Shown: piece by piece, positions 42,756 through 54,893 of the stretch
Layout of the letters: each line of letters opens with the position of its first letter
Position numbering within the stretch: position 1 is the first letter of the stretch
Origin: Serratia silvae
Lineage (GTDB): Bacteria; Pseudomonadota; Gammaproteobacteria; Enterobacterales; Enterobacteriaceae
NCBI RefSeq assembly: GCF_023282985.1
Contig: NZ_JAGQDC010000013.1
Location: forward strand, 1 to 64,000
Direction of reading: 5' to 3'
DNA length: 64,000 nt
Position numbers and translations under genes: made by a program
Notes under the pieces: generated by a model
What the model was told of the DNA's origin: nothing
The model's input: only the letters and a program-made list of their open reading frames with translations
The model's database searches: none

Positions 42756-43501
42756 GTTTTATCGCTATCATCCCGGCGCGTTACGCGTCCACCCGCTTGC
42801 CGGGTAAACCGTTGGCGGATATCCACGGTAAGCCGATGGTGGTACATGTGATGGAACGCGCCCGTGAATCAGGGGCTTCCCGCGTGATTGTCGCCACCGA
42901 CCACCCTGAAGTGGCCAAAGCGGTCGAGGCTGCCGGCGGAGAAGTTTGCATGACCAGCCCGGATCACCATTCCGGCACCGAACGCCTGGCGGAAGTGATC
43001 GAGAAATGTGGCTTTGCCGATGATGAAATCATTGTCAATGTGCAAGGTGATGAGCCGATGATCCCGCCGGTTATCGTACGTCAGGTGGCAGAAAACCTGG
43101 CGGCCAGCAGTGCAGGAATGGCCACGCTGGCGGTGCCGATCGAAACCGCAGAAGAAGCCTTCAACCCGAATGCGGTCAAGGTGGTGATGGATGCGCAAGG
43201 CTATGCGCTCTATTTCTCACGCGCTACCATCCCTTGGGATCGTGAGCGTTTTGCTCAGTCAAAAGAGAGTATTGGCAATAGTCTGCTGCGGCATATCGGG
43301 ATTTATGCCTACCGTGCCGGTTTTGTCCGCCGCTACGTCAGTTGGCAGCCAAGCCAGCTGGAACAGATTGAACTGCTGGAGCAGCTGCGTGTGCTGTGGT
43401 ACGGCGAAAAGATCCACGTCGCGGTGGCGCAGGCCATTCCGAGCGTCGGTGTTGATACCCCAGAAGACCTGCAACGAGTGCGGGACAGCATCAAGCGTTG
43501 A
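42752..43501 (+). CDS. kdsB: 3-deoxy-manno-octulosonate cytidylyltransferase
   Basis: KdsB activates Kdo as CMP-Kdo for lipopolysaccharide inner-core assembly. The 249-residue product has the nucleotidyltransferase N-terminus [20 protein letters not shown], the substrate region [12 protein letters not shown] and the Kdo-binding stretch [19 protein letters not shown]. It is coupled to ycaR by an ATGA overlap. Functionally it belongs with msbA and lpxK upstream. Confidence 0.98.
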   Translation: MSFIAIIPARYASTRLPGKPLADIHGKPMVVHVMERARESGASRVIVATDHPEVAKAVEAAGGEVCMTSPDHHSGTERLAEVIEKCGFADDEIIVNVQGDEPMIPPVIVRQVAENLAASSAGMATLAVPIETAEEAFNPNAVKVVMDAQGYALYFSRATIPWDRERFAQSKESIGNSLLRHIGIYAYRAGFVRRYVSWQPSQLEQIELLEQLRVLWYGEKIHVAVAQAIPSVGVDTPEDLQRVRDSIKR

Positions 43502-43510
43502 GTCATCTAT

Positions 43511-43529
43511 TGGCCGGAGACTCCGGCCA
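43511..43529 (+). terminator. Hairpin after kdsB
   Basis: TGGCCGGAG and CTCCGGCCA are perfect 9-base arms around a single base, 10 bases after the kdsB stop. There is no T-run, so termination is uncertain. Confidence 0.4.
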
Positions 43530-43635
43530 TCTCAATTCCTGATTTACCCCCTTTTATTGATCTGCATTGAAGAATTTCTCCGCTCACCGTTCAATGATGA
43601 CAGGTGCTTTTCCTTAATCTGGAGGGTTTCGTCCC

Positions 43636-44532
43636 ATGGAGCAGCTGCGCGCCGAATTGAGTATTGTGCTGGGGGAGTCCGTCGGTCGTCTGGAACGCGT
43701 CAGCGAACAACCTTATGCCCATCTGTATTCACTGTACGATCACCAGGATCATGCGATCCCGTTGATGGCGAAAAGCTTTGTCTGTGAGGGCATTGCCCAG
43801 CAGGAAGCTTACAAGCTATCCATGCTGGCGCGTGAAGGGGATATTCGTCTGCCAACGGTATTTGGCGTGGTCTACACCCGGCAAGCGCCATACAAAGAGA
43901 TTTTGCTGATCGAACGCCTGCGTGGAGTGTCGGTAGAGGCTCCAACGCGGACTTTGGCCCGTTGGGAAGCTTTGATGGACCAGATTGTCGACGGCATACT
44001 GGCCTGGCACCGTATCGACAGCCACGGCTGCGTGGGCTCGGTAGACAGCACGCAGGAGAATGATTGGTTCAGCTGGTATCAGCAGCGTATCGAGGTGCTT
44101 TGGTCAACTCTGAATAATCTTAACTCGCCGCTGTTAAGCATGGCAGATCGTCGTCTGCTGTACCGCACGCGCGAAATGCGGGTCGGCTTTTTTGCCGGTT
44201 TTGACGACCCTTGCGTGCTGGTTCACGGTAATTTGGGTTTATGCAGCATGCTGAAAGATGCCAAAACCGACCAGTTGCTGGCGGTGTTAAACCCAGGCAT
44301 GATACTGTGGGCGCCTCGGGAATATGAGCTGTTCAGACTCTGCGAGGCGGGTATGCCGGATCAGTTGCTGTTCCACTATCTACAGCGTGCGCCGGTGGCG
44401 GAGTCCTTCCTGGCTCGCCGTTGGCTCTATGTGGTGTGGGAAGCGGTGGCCAGGATGATCCATACCGGCAAGCTGGATCGCCCGGCGTTTGATCAGGCCG
44501 CGCAACAGCTACGGCCCTGGCTGGCTCACTAA
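43636..44532 (+). CDS. ycbJ: Kinase-fold protein YcbJ
   Basis: A 298-residue protein matching E. coli YcbJ (297), which has an aminoglycoside-phosphotransferase/protein-kinase-like fold and unknown function. Conserved text includes LLIERLRGVSVEAPTRT, CVGSVDSTQENDWFSWY, and CVLVHGNLGLCSMLKD where the catalytic-loop HGN is seen. The usual Asp-rich metal loop is weak (LNPGMILWAPREYELFRL), so kinase activity is uncertain. GGAGG precedes the ATG. It is convergent with elyC, and the two stop codons overlap. Confidence 0.92.
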   Translation: MEQLRAELSIVLGESVGRLERVSEQPYAHLYSLYDHQDHAIPLMAKSFVCEGIAQQEAYKLSMLAREGDIRLPTVFGVVYTRQAPYKEILLIERLRGVSVEAPTRTLARWEALMDQIVDGILAWHRIDSHGCVGSVDSTQENDWFSWYQQRIEVLWSTLNNLNSPLLSMADRRLLYRTREMRVGFFAGFDDPCVLVHGNLGLCSMLKDAKTDQLLAVLNPGMILWAPREYELFRLCEAGMPDQLLFHYLQRAPVAESFLARRWLYVVWEAVARMIHTGKLDRPAFDQAAQQLRPWLAH

Positions 44533-45302
44533 TCGCCGCTGGTCTCACCGTCCCCTTTTAGCCGTTGCCACAGGCTGCCCAGCGTTTCGTATGCCGCCCG
44601 TTCGCTGTGTCCAAGGAACATGGCAGAAGGCATCACCCGATCCCAGATATTCAGCGGTGAAGTAATAGCCAGTTGATTGGCCGGAGCCGGCATTGGGTGC
44701 AGGCCCTGGGCCTCAAAGAAGCGCATGGCACGCGGCAAGTGATTGGCGGATGTCACCAGCACAAACGGCTGTTGCCCCACCAATTTGGCGACCTCTGCGG
44801 CTTCCTGCTCGGTATCTCGCGGGCGATCTACCAGTACGATGTCGCTGGCAGGCACGCCCAGGCTTTCCGCCACCAGTGCTGCGGTGGCCGCGCTGCTTCG
44901 CGTTTTCGCGCCTTTTCCACCGGTAAAGACCATCTTGCTACCTGGGTGTGACAGGTACAACCTGACGCCTTCTGTCACCCGTGGCAGGCTGTTGTTGAGC
45001 AGATTAGAGCTGGGTGCCCAGTCCGGGTTATAGGTGTAACCGCCACCCAGCACCACGATATAGTCAATCGGGCCGTTACCCCTATAGGTCGGGTAGTTGG
45101 ACTCAAGCGGCCGCAACAGGCGATCGGCGACCGGTTGCAGGCTGAGCAACAGCAACAGCAGCCAGCTCAGGCTTAATATGACTTTGCCGCTTTTCTGCCA
45201 ACGGGTAAACCACAGCAGCAATAATGCCAGCCCCATTAACAACAGCAGGGCAGGTAGCGGCATCATCAGGCCGCCAATAAACTTTTTTAAGTGAAATAAC
45301 AT
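44529..45302 (-). CDS. elyC: Envelope biogenesis factor ElyC (YcbC, DUF218)
   Basis: ElyC is an inner-membrane protein that in E. coli is needed for peptidoglycan synthesis at low temperature. The 257-residue product has two N-terminal hydrophobic segments (residues about 11-30 and 38-55). The DUF218 domain follows, with DYIVVLGGGYTYNPDWAPSS, MVFTGG and TSANHLPRAMRFFEAQGL. The start ATG at 45302 follows a TTG one codon upstream; MLFHLKKFIGG matches the family. AAGGA lies 11 bases upstream. Its 3' end overlaps that of ycbJ by three bases. Confidence 0.94.
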   Translation of the reverse strand: MLFHLKKFIGGLMMPLPALLLLMGLALLLLWFTRWQKSGKVILSLSWLLLLLLSLQPVADRLLRPLESNYPTYRGNGPIDYIVVLGGGYTYNPDWAPSSNLLNNSLPRVTEGVRLYLSHPGSKMVFTGGKGAKTRSSAATAALVAESLGVPASDIVLVDRPRDTEQEAAEVAKLVGQQPFVLVTSANHLPRAMRFFEAQGLHPMPAPANQLAITSPLNIWDRVMPSAMFLGHSERAAYETLGSLWQRLKGDGETSGD

Positions 45303-45454
45303 CAAAAATCAGGTCCTTTTGGGCGAAAAAACGGCATCTGGCCGCATTCATGCTGCAAGAAGATCTATTCTAATCCAGTCTGTGCCAAAATAGCAGGTTT
45401 GAATGGGCAGGCGCTTTGCCGTCGGCCAAGATAAAATCAGCGGAGCCGTTGTCC

Positions 45455-46240
45455 ATGCAGGATCGCAATTTTGACGATATTGCCGAGAAGTTTGCGCGTA
45501 ATATTTACGGCACCACCAAGGGGAAAATCCGTCAGGCGGTGGTCTGGCAGGATTTGACCACGTTGCTGGCCCAGTTGCCACAGCGGCCGCTGCGCATTCT
45601 GGATGCCGGAGGAGGCGAAGGCCATATGGCCTGCCAACTGGCAGAATTAGGACATCAGGTCTTGTTGTGCGATCTTTCTGGTGAGATGATCCAACGCGCT
45701 GCGCTGCTGGCCGAGCAGAAAGGTGTGAGCCAGAACATGCAATTTATACAAAGTTCGGCGCAAGAGATTGGCCAGCATTTGGCACAACCGGTCGATCTGA
45801 TATTGTTCCATGCTGTTTTGGAGTGGATCGCCGAACCGCAGGCGGCCTTACAGGCGTTATTTGACTGCCTGGTGCCCGGCGGCGCACTGTCACTGATGTT
45901 CTTTAATGCCAACGGGTTGTTGATGCGCAATGTGGTGTTGGGCAATTTCCAACTGGTGGATCCCGAAGTCAGGCGGCGGCGCAAGCGTTCGCTGTCGCCG
46001 CAGTATCCCCACAGCCCACCGCTGGTCTACGGCTGGTTGGAGCAGATGGGCATGCAGATTTCAGGGAAAACCGGCGTGAGGGTTTTCCATGATTATCTGC
46101 AAAGCAGGCAGCTACAGACCCAAAAATTTGAAGAGTTACTGGCGCTTGAACAGCTCTATTGTCGGCAAGAGCCGTACGTGAGTTTGGGGCGCTATATTCA
46201 CGTCTCGGCGCATAAACCGAACCTGAAGGACGAACTATGA
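45455..46240 (+). CDS. cmoM: tRNA 5-carboxymethoxyuridine methyltransferase CmoM
   Basis: CmoM (SmtA) methylates cmo5U34 in some tRNAs using SAM. The 261-residue product equals the E. coli length. The SAM-binding motif [19 protein letters not shown] (residues about 47-65), [14 protein letters not shown] and [10 protein letters not shown] are family features. [13 protein letters not shown] is the family start, with GGAG upstream; the frame is open 13 codons earlier. It is the first gene of the cmoM-mukF-mukE-mukB operon, joined to mukF by an ATGA overlap. Confidence 0.97.
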   Translation: MQDRNFDDIAEKFARNIYGTTKGKIRQAVVWQDLTTLLAQLPQRPLRILDAGGGEGHMACQLAELGHQVLLCDLSGEMIQRAALLAEQKGVSQNMQFIQSSAQEIGQHLAQPVDLILFHAVLEWIAEPQAALQALFDCLVPGGALSLMFFNANGLLMRNVVLGNFQLVDPEVRRRRKRSLSPQYPHSPPLVYGWLEQMGMQISGKTGVRVFHDYLQSRQLQTQKFEELLALEQLYCRQEPYVSLGRYIHVSAHKPNLKDEL

Positions 46241-47559
46241 GTGAATTTTCCCAGACAGTACCCGAACTGGTCGCCTGGGCACGGAAAAATGATTTCTCTA
46301 TTTCGCTCCCCACCGAGCGTCTTGCATTTTTGCTGGCTATCGCCACGTTAAATGGTGAGCGGTTGGACGGCGAGATGAGCGAAGGTGAGCTGGTTGATGC
46401 ATTTCGCCATGTCAGCAAAGGGTTTGAACAGACGCATGAAACGGTGGCGATGCGCGCCAATAATGCGATTAACGACATGGTGCGCCAGCGCCTGTTGAAC
46501 CGTTTTACCAGCGAGTTGGCCGATGGTAATGCCATCTATCGTCTGACGCCGCTGGGCATTGGGATTACCGATTACTACATCCGCCAGCGTGAGTTTTCGA
46601 CTCTGCGCCTTTCCATGCAGCTGTCGATCGTGGCGGAAGAATTGAAGCGTGCTGCAGACGCTGCCGAAGAGGGCGGCGATGATTTCCATTGGCACCGCAA
46701 CGTCTTTGCTCCGCTGAAATACTCGGTAGCGGAGATTTTCGACAGTATCGACCTGACCCAGCGCCTGATGGATGAACAGCAGCAGAGCGTGAAAGAAGAT
46801 ATCGCGGCGCTGCTCAACCAGGATTGGCGTGCGGCGATCTCTAGCTGTGAGATGCTGTTGTCGGAAACTTCTGGTACCTTGCGTGAACTACAGGATACGT
46901 TGGAGGCCGCAGGTGATAAACTCCAGGCCAACCTGCTGCGTATTCAGGACGCCACGTTGGGTGAGATGGAGCTGGGCTTTGTCGATAAGCTGGTGTTTGA
47001 TTTGCAAAGCAAGCTGGATCGCATCATCAGTTGGGGCCAACAGGCGATTGACCTGTGGATCGGCTATGACCGCCACGTGCACAAATTTATCCGTACCGCG
47101 ATTGATATGGATAAAAACCGCGTGTTCGCCCAACGCCTGCGCCAATCGGTACAAAACTACTTCGATAACCCTTGGACGCTGACCCATGCCTCAGCCTCTC
47201 GTCTGCTCGATATGCGAGACGAAGAGCTGGCGTTACGCAGTGAAGAGGTCACCGGGGAGCTGCCGCCAGATCTGGAATATGAAGAGTTCAGCGAAATTCG
47301 CGAACAGCTGGCAGCGATGATCGAACAGGCACTGAAGGTTTACCAGGAACAAAAAATGCCGCTCGATTTAGGGGCAGTGATGCGCGATTATCTGGCGCAA
47401 TATCCGCGTGTGCGTCACTTTGACGTTGCCCGCATAGTGGTCGACCAGGCAGTGCGCCTTGGTGTGGCTGAAGCTGATTTTTCAGGGTTGCCCGCGCAGT
47501 GGCAGGCAATCAATGATTACGGAGCCAAGGTACAGGCCCATGTCATCGACAAATATTGA
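46237..47559 (+). CDS. mukF: Chromosome partition protein MukF (kleisin)
   Basis: MukF bridges the heads of the MukB SMC dimer and recruits MukE. The 440-residue product equals the E. coli length. It has an N-terminal winged-helix dimerisation domain (to about residue 120), a helical middle region, and a C-terminal winged helix ending [20 protein letters not shown]. It overlaps cmoM by four bases, and mukE starts 20 bases before its stop, showing tight translational coupling. Confidence 0.98.
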   Translation: MSEFSQTVPELVAWARKNDFSISLPTERLAFLLAIATLNGERLDGEMSEGELVDAFRHVSKGFEQTHETVAMRANNAINDMVRQRLLNRFTSELADGNAIYRLTPLGIGITDYYIRQREFSTLRLSMQLSIVAEELKRAADAAEEGGDDFHWHRNVFAPLKYSVAEIFDSIDLTQRLMDEQQQSVKEDIAALLNQDWRAAISSCEMLLSETSGTLRELQDTLEAAGDKLQANLLRIQDATLGEMELGFVDKLVFDLQSKLDRIISWGQQAIDLWIGYDRHVHKFIRTAIDMDKNRVFAQRLRQSVQNYFDNPWTLTHASASRLLDMRDEELALRSEEVTGELPPDLEYEEFSEIREQLAAMIEQALKVYQEQKMPLDLGAVMRDYLAQYPRVRHFDVARIVVDQAVRLGVAEADFSGLPAQWQAINDYGAKVQAHVIDKY

Positions 47560-48268
47560 ACAAGTAATGCCAGTCAAGCTGGCCAAGGCATTGTCTAATA
47601 CGCTGTTTCCGGCGTTGGACAGCCAATTGCGCGCAGGGCGTCACATCGGTATCGATGAGTTGGACAACCACGCATTCCTCATGGATTTTCAAGACGAGCT
47701 GGAAGAGTTTTATACCCGTTACAGCGTCGAGCTGATCCGGGCGCCGGAAGGGTTCTTCTATTTGCGCCCGCGCTCGACCACGCTCATTCCACGTTCGGTG
47801 CTTTCCGAGTTGGACATGATGGTCGGCAAGATCCTGTGCTACCTCTACCTGAGCCCCGAACGCCTGGCGCATGAAGGTATTTTCAGCCAACAGGAGCTGT
47901 ACGATGAGCTGCTGAGCCTGGCGGATGAGAGCAAGCTGCTGAAGTTCGTCAACCAGCGCTCCACCGGTTCGGATCTTGATCGTCAGAAGCTGCATGAAAA
48001 AGTGCGCTCTTCGCTCAATCGCCTGCGCCGTTTAGGCATGGTGTATTTCATGGGCAATGACAACAGCAAATTCCGCATTACCGAGGCGGTGTTCCGCTTT
48101 GGTGCCGATGTGCGTAGCGGTGACGACCCGCGCGAAGCCCAGTTGCGGATGATCCGCGACGGTGAGGCAATGCCGGTTGAAAACAGCCTGTCACTGAACG
48201 ATGAAATTGATGCGGAAGATGCGCAGGCAGAGACCACCCCGGACAGTGCAGAGGATGAACAGGAATGA
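47540..48268 (+). CDS. mukE: Chromosome partition protein MukE
   Basis: MukE is the KITE-type partner of MukF in the MukBEF condensin. The 242-residue product (E. coli 234) starts [18 protein letters not shown] and contains [20 protein letters not shown] and [16 protein letters not shown], both family landmarks. The acidic C-terminal tail is somewhat longer than in E. coli. AAGG lies 9 bases upstream, inside mukF. The open frame extends 27 codons further up, but only as overlap with mukF. Confidence 0.97.
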   Translation: MSSTNIEQVMPVKLAKALSNTLFPALDSQLRAGRHIGIDELDNHAFLMDFQDELEEFYTRYSVELIRAPEGFFYLRPRSTTLIPRSVLSELDMMVGKILCYLYLSPERLAHEGIFSQQELYDELLSLADESKLLKFVNQRSTGSDLDRQKLHEKVRSSLNRLRRLGMVYFMGNDNSKFRITEAVFRFGADVRSGDDPREAQLRMIRDGEAMPVENSLSLNDEIDAEDAQAETTPDSAEDEQE

Positions 48269-51200
48269 TTGAACGCGGTAAATTTCGCTCACTGACGCTG
48301 GTTAACTGGAACGGTTTCTTTGCCCGAACCTTTGATCTCGATGAGCTGGTCACCACGCTTTCGGGCGGTAACGGGGCCGGTAAGTCCACCACCATGGCGG
48401 CGTTTGTCACGGCGCTGATCCCGGATCTGACGCTGCTGCACTTTCGTAACACTACCGAAGCCGGTGCCACCAGCGGTTCACGCGATAAAGGCCTGCACGG
48501 TAAATTGCGTGCCGGTGTCTGCTACTCAACGCTGGACGTAGTCAACTCACGCCACCAGCGTGTGGTGGTCGGGGTTCGTCTGCAACAGGTTGCGGGGCGC
48601 GATCGTAAGGTCGATATCAAACCTTTCACCATTCAGGGCCTGCCAACGGCGGTGCAACCGACTGAACTGCTGACCGAGACCGTGGGTGAGCGTCAGGCGC
48701 GAGTCCTTTCGTTGCAGGAACTGAAAGAGCGTGTTGAAGAGATGGAAGGGGTGCAGTTCAAGCAGTTCAACTCTATCACCGATTATCATGCCCTGATGTT
48801 TGATCTGGGGGTGCTGCCCAAGCGCCTACGCACTTCTTCCGACCGTAGCAAGTTCTATCGCCTGATCGAAGCCTCGCTGTATGGCGGGATTTCCAGTGCC
48901 ATCACCCGTTCTCTGCGTGATTACCTGCTGCCGGAAAACGGCGGCGTGCGTAAAGCGTTCCAGGATATGGAAGCCGCACTGCGCGAGAACCGCATGACGC
49001 TGGAAGCGATCCGCGTCACCCAGTCGGACCGCGATCTGTTCAAGCATCTGATCTCTGAAGCGACCTCGTATGTTGCCGCAGACTACATGCGCCACGCCAA
49101 TGAACGGCGTATCCATCTGGATGGGGCACTGGCATTACGCAACGAGTTGCTGAGTAGCCGCAAACAGCTGGCTGCCGAGCAGTTCCGCCACGTTGAAATG
49201 GCGCGTGAGTTGGCAGAGCAAAGCGGTGCCGAATCCGATCTGGAAACCGATTATCAGGCCGCCAGCGATCACCTCAATCTGGTGCAGACCGCGATGCGCC
49301 AGCAGGAAAAGATCGAACGCTATGAAGGCGATCTGGAAGAGCTGACCTACCGTCTGGAAGAGCAGAATGAGGTTGTCGCCGAAGCGAGCGAGCAGCAGGC
49401 GGAAAACGAAGCGCGTGCCGAAGCCGCAGAACTGGAAGTGGATGAGCTGAAAAGCCAGCTCGCCGATTACCAGCAGGCGCTGGATGTGCAGCAAACCCGT
49501 GCCATTCAATATCAACAGGCACTCCAGGCGCTTGAGCGTGCCCGAGCGCTGTGCCAGGTGCCGGAACTCACCGCCGAAAATGCGGAAGAGTGGTTGGATA
49601 CCTTCCAGGCGCGTGAGCAAGAAGCGACCGAATCCCTGTTGCAGCTGGAACAAAAGTTAAGCGTTGCGGATGCCGCTCACAGCCAGTTCGAGCAGGCCTA
49701 CCAGTTGGTGGGTAAAATTGCGGGCGAAGTCAGCCGCAGTGAAGCCTGGCAAACTGCACGTGAGCTATTGCGTGACTGGCCTTCGCAGCAGCATCAGGCC
49801 GAGCGTGTGCAACCGTTGCGGATGCGTTTGAGCGAACTGGAGCAACGTCTGCGCTCGCAGCAGGATGCTGAACGTCTGTTGCAGGAGTTCTGTAAACGCC
49901 ACGGGCAGAGTTATCAACCGGATGAGCTCGATGCCTTGCAGCAAGAGCTGGAAGAGCGTTTGGAATCGCTGTCGCAAAGCGTCAGCGAAGCCGGTGAGCG
50001 CCGGATGGAAATGCGCCAGGAGCTGGAGCAGATCCAGCAGCGCATCAAAGAGCTGACCGCCAGGGCACCGATTTGGCTGGCCGCACAGGATTCACTGACC
50101 CAACTCAGCGAGCAGAGTGGTGAAGCCTTCGAAGATAGCCAGCAAGTTACCGAATACATGCAGCAACTGCTGGAGCGCGAACGTGAAACTACCGTTGAGC
50201 GCGACGAAGTAGCCAGCCGCAAACGTGAAATCGAAGCGCAGGTTGAACGTCTCAGCCAGCCGAGCGGGGCAGAAGATCAGCGTCTGGTGACGCTGGCGGA
50301 GCGCTTTGGCGGCGTGCTGTTGTCAGAAATCTATGACGATGTCACCATTGACGATGCCCCGTACTTCTCCGCGCTGTATGGCCCATCGCGCCACGCCATT
50401 GTGGTGCCGGATCTGTCGCTGGTGCGTGAGATGTTGGAAGGGTTGGAAGATTGCCCGGAAGATCTCTACCTGATCGAAGGGGATCCGCAGTCGTTTGACG
50501 ACAGCGTATTTGCCGTCGAAGAACAAGAAAAAGCGGTGGTGGTGAAAATCGCCGATCGCCAGTGGCGTTACTCGCGCTACCCTGAGGTGCCGCTGTTTGG
50601 CCGTGCTGCCCGGGAAAATCGCCTGGAAGTGTTGTACGCGGAACGTGACTCATTGGCCGAGCGCTACGCCACCTTGTCATTTGACGTACAGAAAACCCAG
50701 CGTTCTCATCAAGCGTTCAGCCGCTTTATCGGTTCGCACCTTGCCGTGGCGTTTGACGCAGATCCTGAAGCGGATATCCGTGCTCTGAACAGCCGCCGTG
50801 GTGAAATTGAGCGTGCGCTCAATAACCACGAAACGCAGAACCAACAGCAGCGTCAGCAACACGATCAGGCCAAAGAGGGCATTTCCGCACTCAACCGCCT
50901 GATGCCGCTGGTCTCACTGCTGAATGATGAAACCTTGCAGGATCGTGTCGAAGAGATCCGCGAGGAAATGGAAGAGGCGCAGGATGCTGCGCGCTATATC
51001 CAACAGCACGGCATCTCCTTGGCCAAGCTCGAGCCGATGTTGTCGGTGCTGCAAAGCGATCCGGAGCAGCATGAGCAGTTGCAGCAGGACTATACACAGG
51101 CCCAGGCCACCCAACGCCAGGCCAAGCAGCAAGCCTTTTCCCTGACGGAAGTGGTGCAGCGCCGCGCACACTTCAGCTATACCGACTCTGCCGGTATGCA

Positions 51201-52719
51201 GAATGCTGATAACGATCTCAACGATAAACTGCGTCAACGCCTGGAACATGCTGAAGCGGAACGTACACGGGCCCGCGAGCAACTGCGCCAGTACCAGACT
51301 CAGTTTACGCAATACAGCCAGGTGTTGGCCTCGCTGAAAAGCTCTTATGACGCCAAACGCGACATGCTTAAAGAGCTGAGCCAGGAGCTGGTGGACATTG
51401 GCGTGCAGGCTGATTCCAATGCCGAAGCCCGTGCGCGGCAGCGTCGGGATGAACTACATACCTCGCTGAGTAATAATCGTAACCGCCGCAACCAGTTGGA
51501 GAAACAGCTGACCTTCTGCGAAGCGGAAATGGACAGCCTGCAAAAGAAACTGCGCAAGCTGGAGCGTGATTATTACCAACTGCGTGAGCAGGTGGTGACC
51601 GCTAAGGCGGGCTGGTGTGCCGTGATGCGTTTGGTGAAAGACAATGGGGTTGAACGCCGTCTGCACCGTCGTGAACTGGCCTATATGGACGGTGACGAGC
51701 TGCGTTCGATGTCGGATAAGGCACTGGGTGCGCTGCGTCTGGCGGTGGCGGATAACGAACATTTACGTGACGTGCTGCGCCTGTCAGAAGATCCGAAACG
51801 CCCTGAGCGCAAGATCCAGTTCTTTATCGCGGTCTATCAGCATCTGCGCGAGCGTATCCGCCAGGATATTATCCGCACCGACGATCCGGTCGAAGCTATC
51901 GAACAGATGGAGATCGAACTGGGCCGTCTGACCGAAGAATTGACCGCGCGCGAACAGAAACTGGCGATCAGCTCGAAGAGTGTGGCGAACATTATCCGCA
52001 AGACTATTCAACGCGAACAGAACCGTATTCGGATGCTCAACCAGGGGCTGCAAGCGGTTTCCTTCGGTCAGGTGAAGAGCGTGCGCCTGAACGTCAATGT
52101 ACGGGAAGCACATGCCACCTTGCTGGATGTGCTCTCCGAGCAGCAGGAACAGCATCAGGATCTGTTCAACAGCAACCGTCTGACCTTCTCTGAAGCGTTG
52201 GCCAAGCTGTATCAGCGCCTGAACCCGCAGATCGATATGGGCCAGCGCACGCCGCAAACCATCGGTGAAGAGCTGCTGGATTACCGTAACTACCTGGAGC
52301 TGGAAGTTGAAGTCTTCCGTGGTTCTGACGGCTGGCTGCGTGCGGAAAGTGGTGCACTGTCTACCGGGGAAGCGATCGGTACCGGTATGTCAATTCTGGT
52401 CATGGTGGTGCAGAGCTGGGAAGAGGAATCACGTCGCCTGCGGGGTAAAGATATTTCACCTTGCCGCCTGTTGTTCCTTGATGAAGCCGCGCGTCTGGAT
52501 GCCAAATCCATCGCTACGCTGTTTGAGCTGTGCGATCGTCTGGAGATGCAGTTGATTATCGCTGCGCCAGAAAACATCAGCCCGGAAAAAGGCACCACTT
52601 ATAAACTGGTGCGTAAGGTGTTCCAGAACCATGAGCATGTGCACGTGGTTGGCCTGCGCGGGTTTGCCAGCGAACAACCGGCTTTAAGCTCGGTGGCGGA
52701 AGAATCGCCACAAAGCTAA
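48265..52719 (+). CDS. mukB: Chromosome partition protein MukB (SMC-like)
   Basis: MukB is the SMC ATPase of the enterobacterial condensin and also binds topoisomerase IV. The 1484-residue product (E. coli 1486) has Walker [10 protein letters not shown] (Lys40). Two long coiled-coil arms rich in Glu/Gln/Leu flank a hinge at roughly residues 650-800. The C-terminal signature is [12 protein letters not shown], with Walker [12 protein letters not shown]. Its start overlaps mukE by four bases. A strong terminator follows the gene and ends the operon. Confidence 0.99.
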   Translation: MIERGKFRSLTLVNWNGFFARTFDLDELVTTLSGGNGAGKSTTMAAFVTALIPDLTLLHFRNTTEAGATSGSRDKGLHGKLRAGVCYSTLDVVNSRHQRVVVGVRLQQVAGRDRKVDIKPFTIQGLPTAVQPTELLTETVGERQARVLSLQELKERVEEMEGVQFKQFNSITDYHALMFDLGVLPKRLRTSSDRSKFYRLIEASLYGGISSAITRSLRDYLLPENGGVRKAFQDMEAALRENRMTLEAIRVTQSDRDLFKHLISEATSYVAADYMRHANERRIHLDGALALRNELLSSRKQLAAEQFRHVEMARELAEQSGAESDLETDYQAASDHLNLVQTAMRQQEKIERYEGDLEELTYRLEEQNEVVAEASEQQAENEARAEAAELEVDELKSQLADYQQALDVQQTRAIQYQQALQALERARALCQVPELTAENAEEWLDTFQAREQEATESLLQLEQKLSVADAAHSQFEQAYQLVGKIAGEVSRSEAWQTARELLRDWPSQQHQAERVQPLRMRLSELEQRLRSQQDAERLLQEFCKRHGQSYQPDELDALQQELEERLESLSQSVSEAGERRMEMRQELEQIQQRIKELTARAPIWLAAQDSLTQLSEQSGEAFEDSQQVTEYMQQLLERERETTVERDEVASRKREIEAQVERLSQPSGAEDQRLVTLAERFGGVLLSEIYDDVTIDDAPYFSALYGPSRHAIVVPDLSLVREMLEGLEDCPEDLYLIEGDPQSFDDSVFAVEEQEKAVVVKIADRQWRYSRYPEVPLFGRAARENRLEVLYAERDSLAERYATLSFDVQKTQRSHQAFSRFIGSHLAVAFDADPEADIRALNSRRGEIERALNNHETQNQQQRQQHDQAKEGISALNRLMPLVSLLNDETLQDRVEEIREEMEEAQDAARYIQQHGISLAKLEPMLSVLQSDPEQHEQLQQDYTQAQATQRQAKQQAFSLTEVVQRRAHFSYTDSAGMQNADNDLNDKLRQRLEHAEAERTRAREQLRQYQTQFTQYSQVLASLKSSYDAKRDMLKELSQELVDIGVQADSNAEARARQRRDELHTSLSNNRNRRNQLEKQLTFCEAEMDSLQKKLRKLERDYYQLREQVVTAKAGWCAVMRLVKDNGVERRLHRRELAYMDGDELRSMSDKALGALRLAVADNEHLRDVLRLSEDPKRPERKIQFFIAVYQHLRERIRQDIIRTDDPVEAIEQMEIELGRLTEELTAREQKLAISSKSVANIIRKTIQREQNRIRMLNQGLQAVSFGQVKSVRLNVNVREAHATLLDVLSEQQEQHQDLFNSNRLTFSEALAKLYQRLNPQIDMGQRTPQTIGEELLDYRNYLELEVEVFRGSDGWLRAESGALSTGEAIGTGMSILVMVVQSWEEESRRLRGKDISPCRLLFLDEAARLDAKSIATLFELCDRLEMQLIIAAPENISPEKGTTYKLVRKVFQNHEHVHVVGLRGFASEQPALSSVAEESPQS

Positions 52720-52740
52720 AATAAATGCCCTATAAATCTG

Positions 52741-52771
52741 AAAATAGCCGCCTGAAGGTGGCTATTTTTTT
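52741..52771 (+). terminator. Rho-independent terminator of the muk operon
   Basis: A 12-bp stem (52741-52752 with 52757-52768, one G-U pair) carries a TGAA tetraloop and ends in a T-run. It lies 21 bases after the mukB stop. Confidence 0.9.
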
Positions 52772-52925
52772 GCATGACGAGGATGATAGGTCTGTTTTTT
52801 TTGCCAGTGGTAAACTGGGATGAAACAGTAAATTACGGTGCTGAGAGCAAAAGCGCGGTTCTGTTTGTATACTGAAACTAATAATAGTCTGTGCGGTATT
52901 TTTGTGAGCCTACAGGGGGCAAGGG

Positions 52926-54776
52926 ATGTTGCTTAAAAATGGAAACTCAGTACGACGTCTGGCATTGAGTTGCGCAATCGCGTGTGGTTTTGCCGTGTCG
53001 TTTTCCGCATGGGCAACTGTACCGGCGTTACCGGTGACGTCATCGTCGGCGGGGATGTCCGTGGCACAAAGTCGTGCCGAGCTGCTTGCGGCGCTGCCGA
53101 AAAGCGTTGTGCCGTATTATCTTTCCACCTTGGCGCCGTTGTATGCAGCCAACCAGATGCAGCCTATGTGGCAAGATCGGGAAGCGGTATTGCAATTTCA
53201 ACAGCAACTGGCTGAGTTGGCTATTTCTGGCGTACAGCCGCAGTTTACCCAATGGGTAAAACTGCTGACCGATCCGGTCATCACCGATATGGCGCGTGAT
53301 ATTGTGCTGTCGGATGCAATGCTGGGTTATTTGCAGTTTGTCTCCTCGATCGGGGCCAACGGCAACAACTGGCTTTACAGCAATGTTCCTTACAAGTTGA
53401 AGGTGCCAGCGAATACGGTGATCAACCAGTGGCAACTCTCGATGCATCAGGGCGAAACGCTGGCTTATATTAATTCGTTGGCCCCGCAGCATCCTCAGTA
53501 CGCAAAAATGCATTTGGCGCTGCGCGGGATGCTGGCGGATGGGCGCCCGTGGCCCCAAATGACCAATGGTTCAAGCCTGAGACCAGGTCAGCTCAGCGAC
53601 GATATTCCTGCGCTGCGCGATATCTTGGCGCGTACCGGAATGCTCATTGCCACTCCGGCGGTAGCACCTGCTTCACCTGAGCTTGAAGTCACCAACGCCA
53701 GCGCGACGATCCCGGCGGCGGATGATGACCTGTCGGTAGATGAAGAGAAAACTCGTAATACCACAGCGGCTGTCGTTAGCCCTGGAGCGGCATCGATCAA
53801 AGATCTTGCTCCCTCTCCAGAGGCGACCTCGCAGGTACAACCTGCCAGTACAGTTTCGGTAACGGATAATCGTTATACAGAAGATCTGGTGGAAGGGGTC
53901 AAACGTTTCCAGACCTGGCAAGGGCTGACGCCTGATGGCGTTATTGGTGTCCGAACGCGTGAATGGCTGAACGTTTCACCGCAAACTCGTGCTTCACTGT
54001 TGGCGCTGAACATCCAGCGCCTGCGCATTCTGCCAGGACACGTTGATACCGGCATTATGGTCAACATCCCGAACTACTCGCTCACCTACTATCTGAATGG
54101 TAATGAAGTGTTATCTTCGCGGGTGATTGTCGGCCGCCCGAGCCGCAAGACACCGTTGATGAGCAGCGCGTTGAATAACGTGGTGGTCAACCCGCCGTGG
54201 AACGTGCCTACCAAGCTGATCCGTGAAGATATCGTGCCCAAGGCCATGCATGATGCCAGCTACTTCCAAAAACACGGCTACCGGGTGTTCTCTGGTTGGA
54301 GTAACGATGCGGAAGTGATCGATCCGGCCATGATTGACTGGACCGTGGTTTCCCCACGCAATTTCCCGTACCGCATCCAGCAGGCACCGGGGACCAGCAA
54401 CTCGTTAGGGCGTTTCAAATTCAACATGCCAAGCTCGGATGCTATCTATCTGCATGACACCCCGAACCACGGCCTGTTCCAGAAAGATATCCGGGCGTTA
54501 AGCTCTGGCTGTGTGCGCGTCAACAAGGCCTCCGATCTGGCCAACATGCTGTTGCAGGATGCCGGTTGGAACAACACCCGCGTTTCTTCAACGCTGAAAC
54601 AGGGCAACACTACGTATGTGAACATCCGCCAGCATATTCCAGTTCAGCTGTATTACCTGACGGCCTGGATCTCGGATGACGGCAAGCCACAGTTCCGCAC
54701 AGATATTTACAATTATGATGCGACAGTGAGATCGGGTGCACAAATTTTGGCTCAGGCCGAAAAATTGATGCAATAA
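52926..54776 (+). CDS. ldtD: L,D-transpeptidase LdtD (YcbB)
   Basis: LdtD makes 3-3 (mDAP-mDAP) peptidoglycan cross-links in the periplasm. The 616-residue product (E. coli 615) has a signal peptide ([30 protein letters not shown]). A substrate/scaffold domain follows, then a low-complexity Ala/Ser/Thr/Pro stretch (about residues 240-300) and a peptidoglycan-binding domain with [18 protein letters not shown]. The YkuD catalytic domain has [19 protein letters not shown] and the nucleophile Cys529 in SGCVRV. AGGGGG precedes the ATG. The next gene encodes an endopeptidase that cleaves the same type of cross-link. Confidence 0.97.
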   Translation: MLLKNGNSVRRLALSCAIACGFAVSFSAWATVPALPVTSSSAGMSVAQSRAELLAALPKSVVPYYLSTLAPLYAANQMQPMWQDREAVLQFQQQLAELAISGVQPQFTQWVKLLTDPVITDMARDIVLSDAMLGYLQFVSSIGANGNNWLYSNVPYKLKVPANTVINQWQLSMHQGETLAYINSLAPQHPQYAKMHLALRGMLADGRPWPQMTNGSSLRPGQLSDDIPALRDILARTGMLIATPAVAPASPELEVTNASATIPAADDDLSVDEEKTRNTTAAVVSPGAASIKDLAPSPEATSQVQPASTVSVTDNRYTEDLVEGVKRFQTWQGLTPDGVIGVRTREWLNVSPQTRASLLALNIQRLRILPGHVDTGIMVNIPNYSLTYYLNGNEVLSSRVIVGRPSRKTPLMSSALNNVVVNPPWNVPTKLIREDIVPKAMHDASYFQKHGYRVFSGWSNDAEVIDPAMIDWTVVSPRNFPYRIQQAPGTSNSLGRFKFNMPSSDAIYLHDTPNHGLFQKDIRALSSGCVRVNKASDLANMLLQDAGWNNTRVSSTLKQGNTTYVNIRQHIPVQLYYLTAWISDDGKPQFRTDIYNYDATVRSGAQILAQAEKLMQ

Positions 54777-54850
54777 ATGCAGTAATTCTAGATAAATAAC
54801 GGTCTGAATGTCTGGCCAGTAACGGGCACTGTTTTTTGTGAGTGCAGGTA

Positions 54851-54893
54851 AACCACAGCGTATCGCGGGTTGACTCCGCATACGCTGGCGGTT
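54851..54893. promoter_or_regulatory. Long hairpin/palindrome overlapping a predicted mepK promoter
   Basis: CAGCGTAT(c)GCGG (54856-54868) pairs with CCGCATACGCTG (54876-54887), and outer AACC and GGTT extend it. Inside it lies TTGACT (54870-54875), 17 bases before TATGGT (54893-54898), a plausible sigma-70 promoter about 60 bases before mepK. The palindrome could thus be an operator or an mRNA structure. Confidence 0.45.

Noticed and set aside
52810-52832. Possible CpxR box upstream of ldtD (two GTAAA sequences)
   Set aside because: The two GTAAA are 18 bases apart start to start instead of about 10, so the tandem CpxR pattern is not met, even though ldtD is Cpx-controlled in E. coli.
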